From Rhodeus uyekii (Eukaryota; Chordata; Actinopteri; Cypriniformes; Acheilognathidae): DNA of 64,000 nt. This document shows, in pieces, positions 44,131 to 55,960 of the stretch. The stretch's first letter is position 1. Every line of letters begins with the position of its first letter. The stretch spans positions 2,687,001 to 2,751,000 of the forward strand of contig JAWRVZ010000056.1 in NCBI GenBank assembly GCA_037043235.1, given 5' to 3'. The notes under the pieces are model-generated. The model ran no database searches. It saw only the letters and a list, made by a program, of their open reading frames with translations, and was not told the DNA's origin. A program made the position numbers and the translations under genes.

Positions 44131-44945
44131 CAGTTGCTCATTTTCATCTCTTGTGGAAATATTTAATTTTGCATTTGTTTATTTTTATTTAAATAGTAAA
44201 TAAATTGACTTAGTAAGGTTGTAGAGTCTTTCTGTGTTCATAACAGAGTATTGTATTTTATTTATTGTATTTTTTTATTTGTATTTTATTATAGACAGTT
44301 GTTGGGAGGGACTCTTGATAGACCAGTAAGACATCCTCTCATACAACTATTTGAAGACTTTATCTTCCAGATTCTGGCAGTAAGTTTTAGGAGTTTATTT
44401 TAAGTCCATTTCCTACCCTAAACGATCTGTTAGCAGCAGCTCACAGCACAGCTTTCTAACCACCACTGCTGTTGTCTGACTTGACCTGGTCCCTTAAGAG
44501 TCACTCTCAACCTATCAGTCTATAAAGCCTTCAGCTTCTATTAACAGCTTCTATTCAGTCTTCATGTATTTCATAACACTTCAGCTTGTGATTCTTATGA
44601 AGTGTGGGTCATATATCAGATTCTTATCAGGCAGACGTGAACTGGTGAAATGGGATCTCGCCTGAGAGTCCAATCACCTTTGAGTGTAATCTAAACAAGC
44701 TAATGCACAGATTTGCTATATTTGTATTGTGCTTTCTGCGCAGCAAAGCAGGCACATCAGGAACATTCAGCTTTTCGTGTTAATCATCAACAAGAGTGCT
44801 TACTAGTCAGGGAAGATCTTCACTGGTGTTGGTGTGACAATATGTTAGCAGTGGTTGCGATCTTCACGTCCTTCCACTTGCTGAAACAGTAAGCTGTTTC
44901 CTCTGTGTGCTTCAACACGTAAAAGAGCATTCCTCTTAAAGAGAA
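44131..44945. other. Non-coding DNA upstream of the DIRS relic
   Basis: Mostly unique. From about 44810 onward the sequence may already belong to the DIRS-type element (5' region), but no motif proves it. Confidence 0.4.
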
Positions 44946-44949
44946 AACA

Positions 44950-45931
44950 AGATGTCATTCCACCCGTTTGCTTCTGGATGCGGTCGTTTCCTTGCTTCGT
45001 CTGACAATCACGATCGCTGCGTTGTGTCTTGGCTTAAAGCATGCATTGCTGCATAAGGGAGGGCTAGAGTCCTGTCCTCCGGGGATGAATACTCGGCTCC
45101 ATTGTCTCCTTCGGGGAGAGTAGCGTTATTCAAGTCTGACCTATAGCTGACAGCCATGCTTTCCCAAGCTGGTTAGAGCATTGGACTTCCACTTTGTCCA
45201 AAAAAAAATTGAGGCTCGATGATTGGTATTTTGGGCTGGCCTACTCTAGATCTCAGTGCCCTGCACCCATCCCATTCTTCCCAGAAAAGCACGAGCAAGA
45301 TAACAGTTCGTGGAGGGCAGCTTTTTCTGCCTGAAATGGAGCTGGTGTCTCCTCCCTGCTCACTAACCTCGATCAAGGGGTAGGTTAAGTCCTGAGATGG
45401 CATAGCAATGTGGCACACACCAGGTGACAATCACTTGTCCTGCCACCAAACTTCAGCCCATTGTCTGACCTTGCATTTCTATGGGCTGGAGTTCCCCTTG
45501 AACAAATGTTCAGGTGTGCGGTTGTCTTCATGGATGCCTCTACCACTAGCTGGGGTACCATGTACAATGAGCAGAGGTGTTTGAACTGGACCCCGTGCAT
45601 TGGGATATGCATTGTGATATCAATTGCCTCAAGTTGCTAGCAGTATGTTTTGGGCTGGGGTGCTTAAAAATGCCAAAGAGCCAAAGAACTCTTACAACAG
45701 TCTTCAACTGGCGGTCCAGTTGATCTAGAGATGCTTTGGAGCCACACGGGTAGTCCTGTTTGACTCTCCAAACATGTCCCACTGCCAGTCGTTTTACTCC
45801 CTGACCCAGGAGATTCTCGCACGGATGCCCGGCCAAACAGCTTGCCCCTGGGCCTACAAAAGTATGGGTTTCCCTAATCAAGCCTACTCGCACAGACACA
45901 AGGAGACACAAAGAGTCTTGTTAGTTGCACC
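44950..45931 (+). pseudogene. DIRS-type retroelement relic (Gag-like, RT/RNase H remnants)
   Basis: Three landmarks appear in order on the plus strand. First, at about 44958-45035, FASGCGRFLASSDNHDRCVV resembles the cysteine/histidine Gag motif of fish DIRS elements (C-G-x-L-x3-D-x-H-x2-C). Second, at about 45520-45600, VVFMDASTTSWGTMYNEQ matches the RNase H start (DAS-T-x-GWG) of DIRS1. Third, at about 45743-45931, VVLFDSPNMSHCQSFYSL and the closing RVLLVAP match the end of the RT-RNase H region. Most of the reverse transcriptase and all of the tyrosine recombinase are missing, and stops and shifts occur throughout. DIRS elements integrate with a tyrosine recombinase rather than an integrase; this copy is dead. 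The assignment is from recalled family motifs. Confidence 0.65.
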
Positions 45932-46269
45932 TTAGCTTTTGCAGCGCATTTTCAGAAACACCTTCACCTGTATAGATCTGCTAAGGGTAATTCATGTATA
46001 TGTTACACAACAGGAAACATGTGCGATGCAGAGAGATGAGAAGAAGCAGGTTTCAGCATAAACTCTCTTTATTCAAACGGCAAAACAAAACACTTCAAAT
46101 ATAAACAAAACAAAACGCCACACTTGCGCAAAACGCTCGGGAAACACAGAACACGAAGATGACATCCACACACTTAGTAAGCAAAGTCAGCGATCGACAA
46201 AGATATGCGAAAACATGAGGGTTTAAATACACAGAATAATGGGGAACAGCTGAATGACTAACGAGAGGA

Positions 46270-46350
46270 ATTATAGACAAGACAGGTGAATAGTATAGTC
46301 TGTGAACAGGTGAATAGTATAGTCTGTGAATAGTATAGTCTGAATTGTAT
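46270..46350. repeat. Short tandem repeat GAATAGTATAGTCTGT
   Basis: GGTGAATAGTATAGTCTGTG and shorter derivatives occur four times in about 80 bases, at the edge of the LINE insertion. Confidence 0.75.
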
Positions 46351-46357
46351 AGTCTGT

Positions 46358-46582
46358 ATTTTATTTATTTTTTTAGTTCGTATAGGTTAACTTTTTTATA
46401 TATATATTTATAGTCATGTGTCAGTAGGTAAGTCATGTATAGGTTTATATTGTTTCATGTCATGGTTGTATGTCTGTACCTATGTAGCACCGTGGTCCTG
46501 TGAGACACGACATTTCGTTCCACTGTATGTACCCACATGTAGCGGAATGACAATAAAGCTCAACTTGAACTTGAACTTGAAG
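46358..46582 (+). mobile_element. LINE 3' end with (TTGAAC)n tail
   Basis: The segment GTAGCACCGTGGTCCTGTG, then TTTCGTTCCACTGTATGT, GACAATAAAGCTCAACTTG and three TTGAAC units is the 3' end typical of L2/Rex1-type fish LINEs with a microsatellite tail. It is 5'-truncated, as expected for target-primed insertions, and lies inside a probable solo LTR. Confidence 0.7.
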
Positions 46583-46645
46583 GAAACGACACAGGAAGAA
46601 CAAGGAAGGTAGCAGGAAGTGAATAGACATGCCCGTATTGTGACA

Positions 46646-48700
46646 GTATTCTATATTGTACAGCAGCAGCATGCATTATTTGCTCACAGCAGTGTGTTGT
46701 CTATATTGCCAGTGGCAAGTCCTGAACTTGCTCTGCAGCAGAAGCAATAACCAGCAGCAGCAGAAGTGTAGCAAATTTATTCCACCTAGACCAAGCATAT
46801 TAACATTGTCATATACATTACCATGACAAACACTCTGACAGTTGTCATGATAGAAACAACATGAATATGAATTTGTACAGAATACATTTGCAATACATTT
46901 TAAATGTGTCAGTAGGTCCATATTGTATGTTTGAGTATACATCCAATTCATATTGTTCAGTATGAATATTACTGAGACATGGCTACAGTGTGACATATTG
47001 GTGTAAGAATTCTAATGCATTTTGAGAGCCCAACAGTGAACTGGACTTTAATAGCAGTATGTGCAGTGCAGTATGTGCAGCACCTGTGCAGTGCAGAACT
47101 GTGTTACATGACCAATCCCCTCAATGGCTGAAATGGAAAATAGATGATAATTGGAATGACAAAGGCGATACAGTATACAGATTGTGTGTATGCAATTGAA
47201 TGGCATGTAAAACATCCCATATTCCACCTTCAGAACACTTCCTTGAAACACTTACATTATACAAGTGTGATGACAGGATATTAAGCTCCTTTAGAAACTG
47301 GAAAAAATAGGACATAAAAGCCCCAGCTTGTACCTTTTGATTTTAAATTGAACAAATCTGTCTTTCAGCATCTGTTGCAATGAAACGACCGTCGCCGAGA
47401 CAGACAAAACAAATCCAGTCTCCTTTTTCTCTGCATAAATGTGTCGCAATTAAGGCCGCTCCAAAGGATAAAAAGCAAGTCAAGGAGAGTTAGAACATGT
47501 TTTTTTTCTTTTTTCCACTTCTTTTTAAAGTCCTTTTCTTTCTTTCCCACTTGGCAATGGACTTTTTTTCTAATTAAGAAGTTTTTTTTCAAGAATGAAT
47601 GGTGGACATATGTGCTGCGACACATTCCTCACAGGCCAAAAGCTAAACCAATACTGCTTATCGTGAAAGAGAATCATGGGTAAATGTAAACCTGGTCACA
47701 AGCGCTATGATGACTTATGTGAGTGGCATGAGGGAACATTTAATCATACGGCACTGACCATCAGCCAGCGTGCAACATTGGATTTGTGCTTCTGAAAGTC
47801 CCCACAAGGGTCCCACTGTGAGTAGGGGCACCTTCATGCGTCACGTTGACTGTGGTGATGGAGCACTGTAGTCAGGGACTCTGCGGCCCAGCGCATGAGG
47901 GATCAGCCTCACTGCAGGGCAGCAGGAACAGGAGGATTTGTCAGGACCTTCTCTACTGTGATCCGTTCCTAAACTGTGCTTCCCAACAAATTTGGCCCTG
48001 TTACTAAAGTTATTTCCTTGAAACAGGTCCAGTGCAGTATGTATTTGTGAGAAGTTATATTATGACAATGTATTATTGTCATCCTCAAACTACAATCTTC
48101 TGTTTGTATTTATAATGAATGTTTTTAGTTGTTTTTAATGTTTTTAGGATTTATGGGGTTCTCAGGCTTAAAGATAATAGAGTAAGGGTAAGAAAATGTG
48201 ATAGCACTTAGACTGTAATGCCATTAGGTTTATATGCATTGTGGGAACATAAGGAGTAAAGATGGGCCACTAATCGGGAGAAATTTGGGTATGGAGCCTG
48301 ACCCTTGAGTTAATTAAAACAGTTTTATTGCCCTTTCTTGAATTAATTAAATGGATATTTGATCTCTCTAACCCCCATCCTCAGTTCTGTTTCCATCCTT
48401 CAATAAACTTTTCCTCTCACAGTCAGAAATGTCAGCTACTGCCTAATAGCCAAATGGGTTTTAGCACATTTTCTTTACAAAAAAAATGACAACATGCTAT
48501 ACAGTTAACCATATGCATATATGTTAAACACTTCCTGTCCATAATAAGTTGTTTCATTTGAAGACGAGCAGTGAGAGCAGAATGGAGGAAAGATCTTTTA
48601 GGATATTAATGATTAATAAATGTTTTGCATGGCCTTCATATGGTTCTTAAATTGAGTATATTTATACATTTAAAAATATTAATATATTAACATATTTTCT
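46646..48700. other. Non-coding DNA
   Basis: No gene was recognised. The stretch near 47460-47600 is pyrimidine-rich. Open frames at 47365-47683 overlap on both strands and lack coding character. Confidence 0.5.
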
Positions 48701-49290
48701 GTAATTTTCTTAACATTTCACCAGCCATTTTTCATTATAATTATTCTATTTTTATTGTTTTTAATTATTTTATGACCCAATTATGTTATTTTCAGTGCAC
48801 TGTAATTTATTACTATTTTCACTAATATTTGTTTTTATTATAAATGAAAAGCAATTTAAAATGACATTTTTACGTATTTGTATATGACCCAAATGTAGTC
48901 TGTGATATATTTATAATTATTCTTAATTAATAATCATCATTAATTAAAATCATAGATTAAAAGTAAATTTGTAATGATTTGTATATGACCCAAGCATATT
49001 ACAATGGAGCACAATGCAATGTCTCACCATTTTCATCTATAATTGTTTACTAACATCTGTGATGTATTTTTTTTAAATTCTGTATTAATAATTATTATAA
49101 AATGAAATCATAATTAAAAAAGACATTTTAATTATTTTATATGACCGATTTATATTGTATTTTAGGGGTAATTACTTCTTACCATTTTAACCTTTAATTT
49201 ATTTATTTGTAGTTTTTTATTATAATGTATCAGTATTTATTATTTAAATGTTATATTTGTAATGTATAATTTTGTTTATGCAGAATTATT
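48700..49290. repeat. Ancient diverged tandem repeat with TATATGACCCA landmark
   Basis: TATGACCCA-type landmarks occur near 48771, 48885, 48987 and 49141 (last as TATATGACCGA). The sequence after three of them shares the order GTTATTTTCAGTGCAC / ACAATGGAGCACAATGC / GTATTTTAGGGGTAAT, then ACCATTTT or ACTATTTTCA. Spacing varies from about 100 to 155 bases because of indels. It is highly AT-rich, so some similarity may be compositional. Confidence 0.4.
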
Positions 49291-49329
49291 GTTTGGATGA
49301 ATAGCCTACCAGTATATGCTTTAATAGGA

Positions 49330-49700
49330 AGTTAGATATTGCTTGTTTTCTCTTGCTCCAGGTTTCCTCTCTGGGATTCTGAGAGTGTGATAGAAATCCA
49401 GGACAGTTTTAGTGCAGTGGTGACATTTTGTCATCTGTTAAATGCAGAGGGCCACTCGGGGGGCTAATGAGGAGCATTTTTAGTGATCAATAAATCATGT
49501 GTTATTGATTTTTTTTTTCCTAAGCCCTCTTCTGTTCTCTGAAAGTCAGCCACCTCCCAGGAAGACGCTATTAAGGAGGCCTGAAACACTTGAATAATCA
49601 ACTCCAGAGCTGACCACTGGCTCAGATATCTGTGATGATGTCATCACCAGTCTAGAGCTACCAGCTTATTTACAGTAGATCCATGAAGGATACAGAAAGC
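49330..49700. promoter_or_regulatory. Candidate conserved non-coding block
   Basis: Unrepetitive, balanced sequence containing GGGGCTAATGAGGAGC, GATCAATAAATCATG and TGATGATGTCATCACC. No reading frame. Function inferred from sequence quality only. Confidence 0.25.
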
Positions 49701-51060
49701 TATTAATAGAAGACAGTGAGACATTCTGTACATAAGGTGTGTCCAAGTTGATGTCATATTTTACTTTGCACTGATGCGGAAGTTGTAGCCTCAGAGAAAG
49801 ACAGCTAGGGTTTGGCATTTTGGGACATGGCCTTGGTTTCAAATAACTGGAAACATGGAGCTGATCACAATGATATAGGTGATATATGAATCTACTTGGT
49901 AGAAATGGTTGCTTATGGTGAGAATAGTTACTTCATTTCCTGCCAGAGTGTGGAAAACACTTGTGATTTGCAGATGTTGTGACCGTCATCACGCATCCAT
50001 TCACATGAAAGGAGTTATAGTGATAAAACTGTCAAAGGGATAACTGTCCAAGTTAAAGTGATGATATAAATGAATCATTTGTGGAATCAACACTGTCAAA
50101 ACTTTTTCACAACTTCAGATATTTTGACAATGCCTGTCACTGCTTTGAGAATGGATAAATATGTTGAGTTTCCTGTGGGCAAAAAAAGGATTTTTAAGAC
50201 TGTCAATGGTGTTACTGAGCTCTTTATCTGCTTTAAGATAATACACTGAACAATAGGTATCGTAGTGCGACAACATTGATGATGGCTTTGTTATACTTTG
50301 TGAGAAAATCAGGTACAACAGCTGTTCTTGGACGCTTGATGCCAGTGTGCACTGTACAAAGTTTTCATGAAGCTAAAAAAGTATTAATTTCATTTTGCTT
50401 CAGGTACTGTTATGTTCTATCAACATTTTTAATTAGGGGTTTTCTGGGAACTAAGGGTTTTATAATACATTCCCATTTACGTCTTCCTAGCCTAACGATA
50501 CGGGTTGCATTGTTGGACTTAAATTTTGTCATGATTTACTTTATAACTTGTTGTCTTGTGATGTTAGGTTGATACCCTTGTTGTTTTTCATGTACCAAGT
50601 CTTGAGGTCTGTATGTGCTGATTTAAGGCATTCCATTTGTGTTTTTTCTTTCTTATTTGTTTTTTTATGAGATGAAGTTTGGGGTCAGAAAAAAATTCAT
50701 AATTTTTTTGGACAAGAAATGATTTAGTAATTTTATATAGCAATTTATTTAGCAATGACTAAATAGATCAAAAGTCACAGTAAAGACTTTCACATTATTA
50801 CAATGAAAAAAATAAAATAAGCAGCAACTGTTCCCAACATCGATGGTAACTCATAGAATATATGTAAAATCAAACTTGCATAGAAACTTCTTAAAATGTA
50901 CTTTAAAGAATTATTCAGAATTGTTATGACTATGCCACATTTTAGGTCATGGCTATTAAAAACATTATGAAGCTTTGTTTATTTTTCTTTACTTGTATAT
51001 AACTTCTTTACGCTGTGTAATATAAAATAGATTTGATAAAATACATTTTATTAAAGTTTA
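49701..51060. other. AT-rich non-coding DNA
   Basis: No gene, tandem array or transposon was recognised. Confidence 0.5.
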
Positions 51061-51560
51061 TATCTCTCAATACTATGTTTGGCCGCAAAGGGAACGATAG
51101 GTAAAAAGCATTCATCCTCGTCAGAGAAGGGGACCTATAGCGACAGTGACACTCCCTCAGTTGTGTCCTTTGGCCTTCCTGTTAGCAACAAAAGAGTGGA
51201 CTTGTCGAGTCAAACAGCAGGCTCTAATCATATACTCAATTAACAGAACTGGGGATAGAGATAAGATGCCCTTTCCTTTGGATGAAAAAAAGGTTAAACA
51301 TTTATGAACAGATATAAATCAGTTAGCACCTGCGAGGCTCCAGGGGTGGCAGAGGCTTTGCCAGCACCAGCCGGGCACTTGTGGGAGAGGGAGAACTCCT
51401 CTCTGGCCGCTGCCTGCCGTCCTCTTTCCTGTCCTGTGGAGTGCCCCCTTGCATGGATCTAATTATCCTCTTAAATTTATATCTGCAGCCACAGGAGGCC
51501 CCCCGGGATTAGACTGTGTGTGTTTAGCAAATTGATAAAGAGACTTGGTGTTTGGAGGAG
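51060..51560. promoter_or_regulatory. Candidate conserved non-coding block
   Basis: A roughly 500-base stretch of complex sequence holding CTAATCATATACTCAATTAAC near 51225, GGATCTAATTATCCTC near 51454, and GGGATTAGACTG near 51503. The central part is GC-rich, flanked by AT-rich DNA on both sides. No frame codes. Confidence 0.3.
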
Positions 51561-53800
51561 ACTGATATCCACTCCTATATGTGATCTCTCCACCTCGGTG
51601 AACACAAGCAAACAGTCTTTGACCAGCAGAGGCGAAGCTTTGCTGAATACAAAGCGGTTTCCTGTGAGAGGACCGTCATTTTAGGAAAAAGTGTCAATGG
51701 TAGCTCCATATGATCATCTTTAAGAGTAATGCTCATTTGTTCCTGGGCCCCTGTATTAAGACTCCATATAATTTTGTTATACATGTCTCCTGAAATGGGA
51801 CCTTCATTTTGAAGAGTGATCATCTGATGCGGTTGGAGACTGTTGGTTAGGTATTAATCTCGAGCACCAAACAGTAAACAGACCTGGCAATAGGGTTGGA
51901 AGGAAACCAAGAAACATTTTAGCTTAAAACAGTTTCACTTCCTATTGGGAAATAAGCAAGGCTGAATGAATATCAGTTAATAACTTAAATTGTGGTCGTT
52001 TTGGTTGGATACAGACAACTGGAAGTTTCATAATAGAGTTTTATAACTTTTAATTGGATGTGAATATGATGATGGCTCATTCACGGACACAAGTTAAGGT
52101 TGACAGGGAAACAATGATACAAACATGCCACGATCCAATTATATAAAATGTCATGGGGAAATAAACAAAGAAAACATGGACACAATCCAAACACAGCTGA
52201 AAAAAATGGGTAGACCTTTGCATTGAATACCTTTAATATTTGCACTTCAGAATTGATGCAGGTCATTATAAGGCCTGAAGACCAGTCTGGCTTCACTGTC
52301 TTGTACTAATTGTTTGTCGACCGCAGCATGTTGACCACTATTGGGGCCAAAACCTCAAACCTCAAAACTATTAAATGAGTATTCCTGTGGTCAATGAGAA
52401 ATACCAATGACCACAGAAATATCAGCAATAGAAGAGATAAGGAGACCCAGTGCAAAAAAAGAGTTTTGTGTGCGTTTGTGTGTATATATATATAAATATA
52501 TATATACATATATATTAGTAATATAGTTTAAAATATACAATATAGTAAAACTTGTCTCATATATAGTACAAATGCATAAAAACAAATATTAGAATCAGTA
52601 TTTAACCAGAATTAGTATGGTCTTTTTCTATCTATCATTTTCAAAAGTAGTATTTTTCTTGCTAATTAAAACATAATGTGAGAATGATCCATCGCCTTAA
52701 TAATTTAAGACAGTTTCAATGAACGTGTACAAATACAAACCTGCATGCATTGATTTGTTTAGTATTTACATATATTCGTTTAATGTATTGCCCTCTTGAA
52801 GCGCTTGCATAAATCTCCTCAATTGATGTGAATAAATGGCAAATGGAGGGAAAAAGCCAGAAGAGAGAGGGAAATAGAAAAAAGAGGTCTGTAAATAAGC
52901 ATCCTACATCCTGCTTTAACTGACTTTAGGTCCCTTTGTGGTGATTAGCTGTCTCCCATGGGACAAGTGAGTTAGCAGAAGCAAAAGCTTTCTAATGAGC
53001 TGAGCTCTCGCCCCTCATCCCTGTCCCCTATCCACACGCTTGCGCACACACAAATTCAGTCCCCATAGAAGGGCCAGTGGCTGCCTGTGGGTCCCAGGAG
53101 TGGGCTTTAGTGCACCTGTTCTCCTCATAATCAGAACATTTCTCTACTCCACGTCCAGACCCTGCCAATTGTCCAAAGATGGGGTGTATTTCACATTTCT
53201 GGGACTAGCATTTCCTTTGTCTTATTTTTTCATGAAACTTTAAGAACTTTTTATTGACTATGCTAGTTGTTGTATGTTTTATAACACTGAAAACTAAAAT
53301 ATTTTAACTATTAATGACAGCTTACTTTTTAGACAGTAGACAGGTATTTTGCCGTTATAAAGAATCAGTATTTTTGTGGGATATAACAACAATTCATTGA
53401 GCAAAAAGTTAATATTAACAAAACATTTTTCAGAACATAGGCGTAATTTACAGGGTCTTTTATTTAAAGTGACTTACTTAAGCATTCAAGTTGTTCATTT
53501 TATGAGTTTATTGAACCCTTGATCTTGGCATTGCTACTAATAAGAGCTTTATTGTTTAAGCTACAGGAACTACTTTTCTATTTTTTTTTTTAACTGTTGT
53601 AGTGGGATATTTGAGCTGTGTACACTATTTTGAACTAAATGTCTGAAACCAAATAACAACTTTTAGAGAAATATAATTTTAAAAAATGCATATTTGTGCA
53701 ATTGGACATTTGATTCAATATATTTTAGTTTATGAGATTTAGCCATGTGTGACAACTTCCCCATGTGACAACAAGGCCCAGTATTACCTACATATTTTTT
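51561..53800. other. Non-coding DNA
   Basis: A short interrupted (TA)n tract lies at 52482-52515. Sequence near 52840-53200 is more complex but without an open frame of coding quality. Confidence 0.45.
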
Positions 53801-53803
53801 CAA

Positions 53804-53843
53804 CTTATAGAAATGTAGTGGAATACCAATACATTTCTATAAG
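53804..53843. repeat. Perfect 14-bp hairpin
   Basis: CTTATAGAAATGTA (53804-53817) and its exact reverse complement (53830-53843) flank a 12-base loop. AGTGGAATACCA follows each arm as a direct repeat. This could be a small snap-back duplication formed during replication. Confidence 0.85.
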
Positions 53844-54830
53844 TGGAATACCACTTTATGAGTTCTGAGACAGTGAAATGCTAAAAATACACACACGGAC
53901 AACGACTCTTATTCTTAACTATTTATTTTCCCATCTTTGAATAGGACACATTGTTTACAGCTCTTCCAAGGCTGCAGGCAACAACGTCCAAATATTTTGT
54001 GAGGCGGCACAAAGGGACGCAGAGACGCAAAGCATTGGCAGATGGAGAGAGGCATGATGAGGACCTCTGTGTCAGGCAAACAACCTCCATGCTGCACAAT
54101 TCCCTCAGCAGTGCTTGACAAAGGCTGTACCTGCCTCCTGATTGTGCACATGTTCCATCTCCCTGGGAGATCCTCCTTAGGGGCGGTGCGTGGAAGGGAG
54201 AGCGTTCCGAACACAAGTGGGAACTGAGCGTTTATACAGATGATTATCCAGACTGCAGTCGGAGAACAAATAAACAAAATACAGGTCTCTCTCAGGAGCC
54301 TAGAATCACTGGATCGGCCACTGCCCTTGTCTTTTGTGGTCCCTCACATGGCATTAGAAAGACGCTCCATCATGGTGCAGGCGAGAGATCTGTAAGGGTG
54401 TGTGCAAAAGCAAGCAGTCGCCTTCTAAACTTTTCCATTATTGCTTTCAAAACTTTGCAAAGATCTCATCTGCACATTTCAATCCACGTTTCAAAATGAT
54501 CATTGCACATCTGTTATTGTTGTGTGTTACAGCAAACTGCAAGATACTTGCTGCCATATGTAGACAGGGGTGATCACATCTTATGTGTGTGCTTGTATCT
54601 ATTTTAAATTGCGTAAAATATTGATCCTAAAAGAATAGACCACTCATAGCAAGATTTGCTTGTTGCACCTAATTGCATAATGATATGTAACCTGCAGAAA
54701 GTGTCAATGGTAAAAACAAATATATATGAGTAAAATTGTCATATATATAATATGATATACATCTGTTTTGTAGCTGTGTGCTACAGTATACAGTAAGATG
54801 CTGCGTTTGAAATGGGTAACATATTGTTCT
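53844..54830. other. Non-coding DNA, partly complex
   Basis: The portion 53940-54400 is unrepetitive with balanced composition. Overlapping open frames on both strands (53915-54277) argue against coding. Confidence 0.4.
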
Positions 54831-55060
54831 TAGTCCACCAAATAAAGACAATTCTGTCTTCATTTGCTCACCCTCATGTAATTTTAGAAACTAATTGCCT
54901 GTATTTTTGTCCGTACAATGAACGTCAATGGGAACCAAAACTGTGTGGTTAACATTCTTCAGAATAACTTTTGTTGTGTTCCAAAAATTCCTAAAAATTT
55001 TGAACATAATTAGGGTGAGTAAAAGATGATAGAATTTTCATTTTTGGGTGGACTATCACA
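54831..55060. mobile_element. Cyprinid palindromic MITE, complete copy (family A)
   Basis: The left arm TAGTCCACCAAATAAAGACA then ATTCTGTCTTCATTTGCTCA pairs with the right arm read inverted (TAGTCCACCCAAAAATGAAA then ATTCTATCATCTTTTACTCA). The centre contains GAACGTCAATGGGAACCAAA. The copy is 230 bp and almost wholly palindromic, as expected for this family, with moderate divergence between arms. Confidence 0.8.
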
Positions 55061-55560
55061 TTAAAATCAAAGAAGTTCAAGTAAATAACTCTTGCTTAGT
55101 GATGAATGAAGAGTGATTCAAGATGGCAGCTGTGGTTTGTTGTACGAGTTCAAAAAATCTTGTTATTGCAATGGCAGGCAGGGCCATTACAGCTTGCTGC
55201 CACCGTGGCGTTCTGAGTCACACGTAAAGTAGCGTTGTTCTGTGAGAGGTAAGTCTGATAAAAGGGCAATTGCTGCCTGCTAGCTGTCCATCACAGCTCA
55301 GTGTAAACAGGCCAGCATGGTGCAATAATCTGGGGAAGTGGCCCTGTTGCTCTCTGCATCCTTCTCTTGTTGTTTTCTCCTCTTTGGCCCACAGGGGGTG
55401 TTTAGACCAGGCCGCGTGACCCAGCAGCCTGGAGAGGGCCCTGGGAGGGGTTCCTGTGCCACAGGTGATGCCTCTCTGCAATCTGCCCCTTTGCCCAGCA
55501 GGCCAATCAAGCCCGTAGTGCACGTAGCAACCTGCAGGCAGGGAGGGGCCCGAGAGGACC
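55061..55560. other. Non-coding DNA, GC-rich in the middle
   Basis: The segment 55330-55560 is GC-rich with open frames on both strands and no recognisable product. Confidence 0.4.
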
Positions 55561-55960
55561 TTCTGTCCCTCTGAAAGCTCAGAGGAGCCCGTCACCACCT
55601 CGTTTAATTACCTCTGTGTTCTTCATTAATTCATGGGCATCTTAATGCCCTGCAGGCCGGAGAGAGAGAGAACGAGACAGACAGGAGGAGGAGGAGGAGG
55701 AGGGGTGTGTGGCGCAAGGGCGCTTCCAAAACAAAAACAACCCCGCCAGGAGCAGCGTTGGTCGCTTAGGATGCTCCGCTGGGATTTCCTTGGCTACTTA
55801 TGTTAAGACCTTTATAATCATCTCCATATTGTAAACAGGGCTCAAGGGTCAGCGATCAGCATTTTTTTTCCCTGAGAGAAAGAAGCAAAACAAATCTCTC
55901 AAGTCCAGCCTTATGGCCAAATTACACCTGAGGTAGGTTCTATTAGGGACACAGTAAGTG
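55560..55960. promoter_or_regulatory. Candidate conserved non-coding block with (GGA)n
   Basis: The sequence holds CGTTTAATTACCTCTG and CATTAATTCATGGGCATC, then a GA/GGA-rich tract (about 55660-55706). Composition is unlike the AT-rich flanks. No coding frame is visible. Confidence 0.25.

Larger units (their letters stand above)
46020..46645 (-). repeat. Probable solo LTR (minus strand) carrying a LINE insertion
   Basis: On the minus strand the segment starts TGTCACAATACGGGCATGTC at 46645 and ends CTGCATCGCACA at 46020. A TATA-like TATTTAAA (minus, near 46222-46229) and an AATAAA (minus, near 46068-46073) lie in the order expected for U3-R. No internal region or second LTR is present. Flanking 5-base duplications were not found. 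Its continuity is broken by a LINE 3' end, after which LTR-like sequence resumes at about 46583. Confidence 0.5.
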
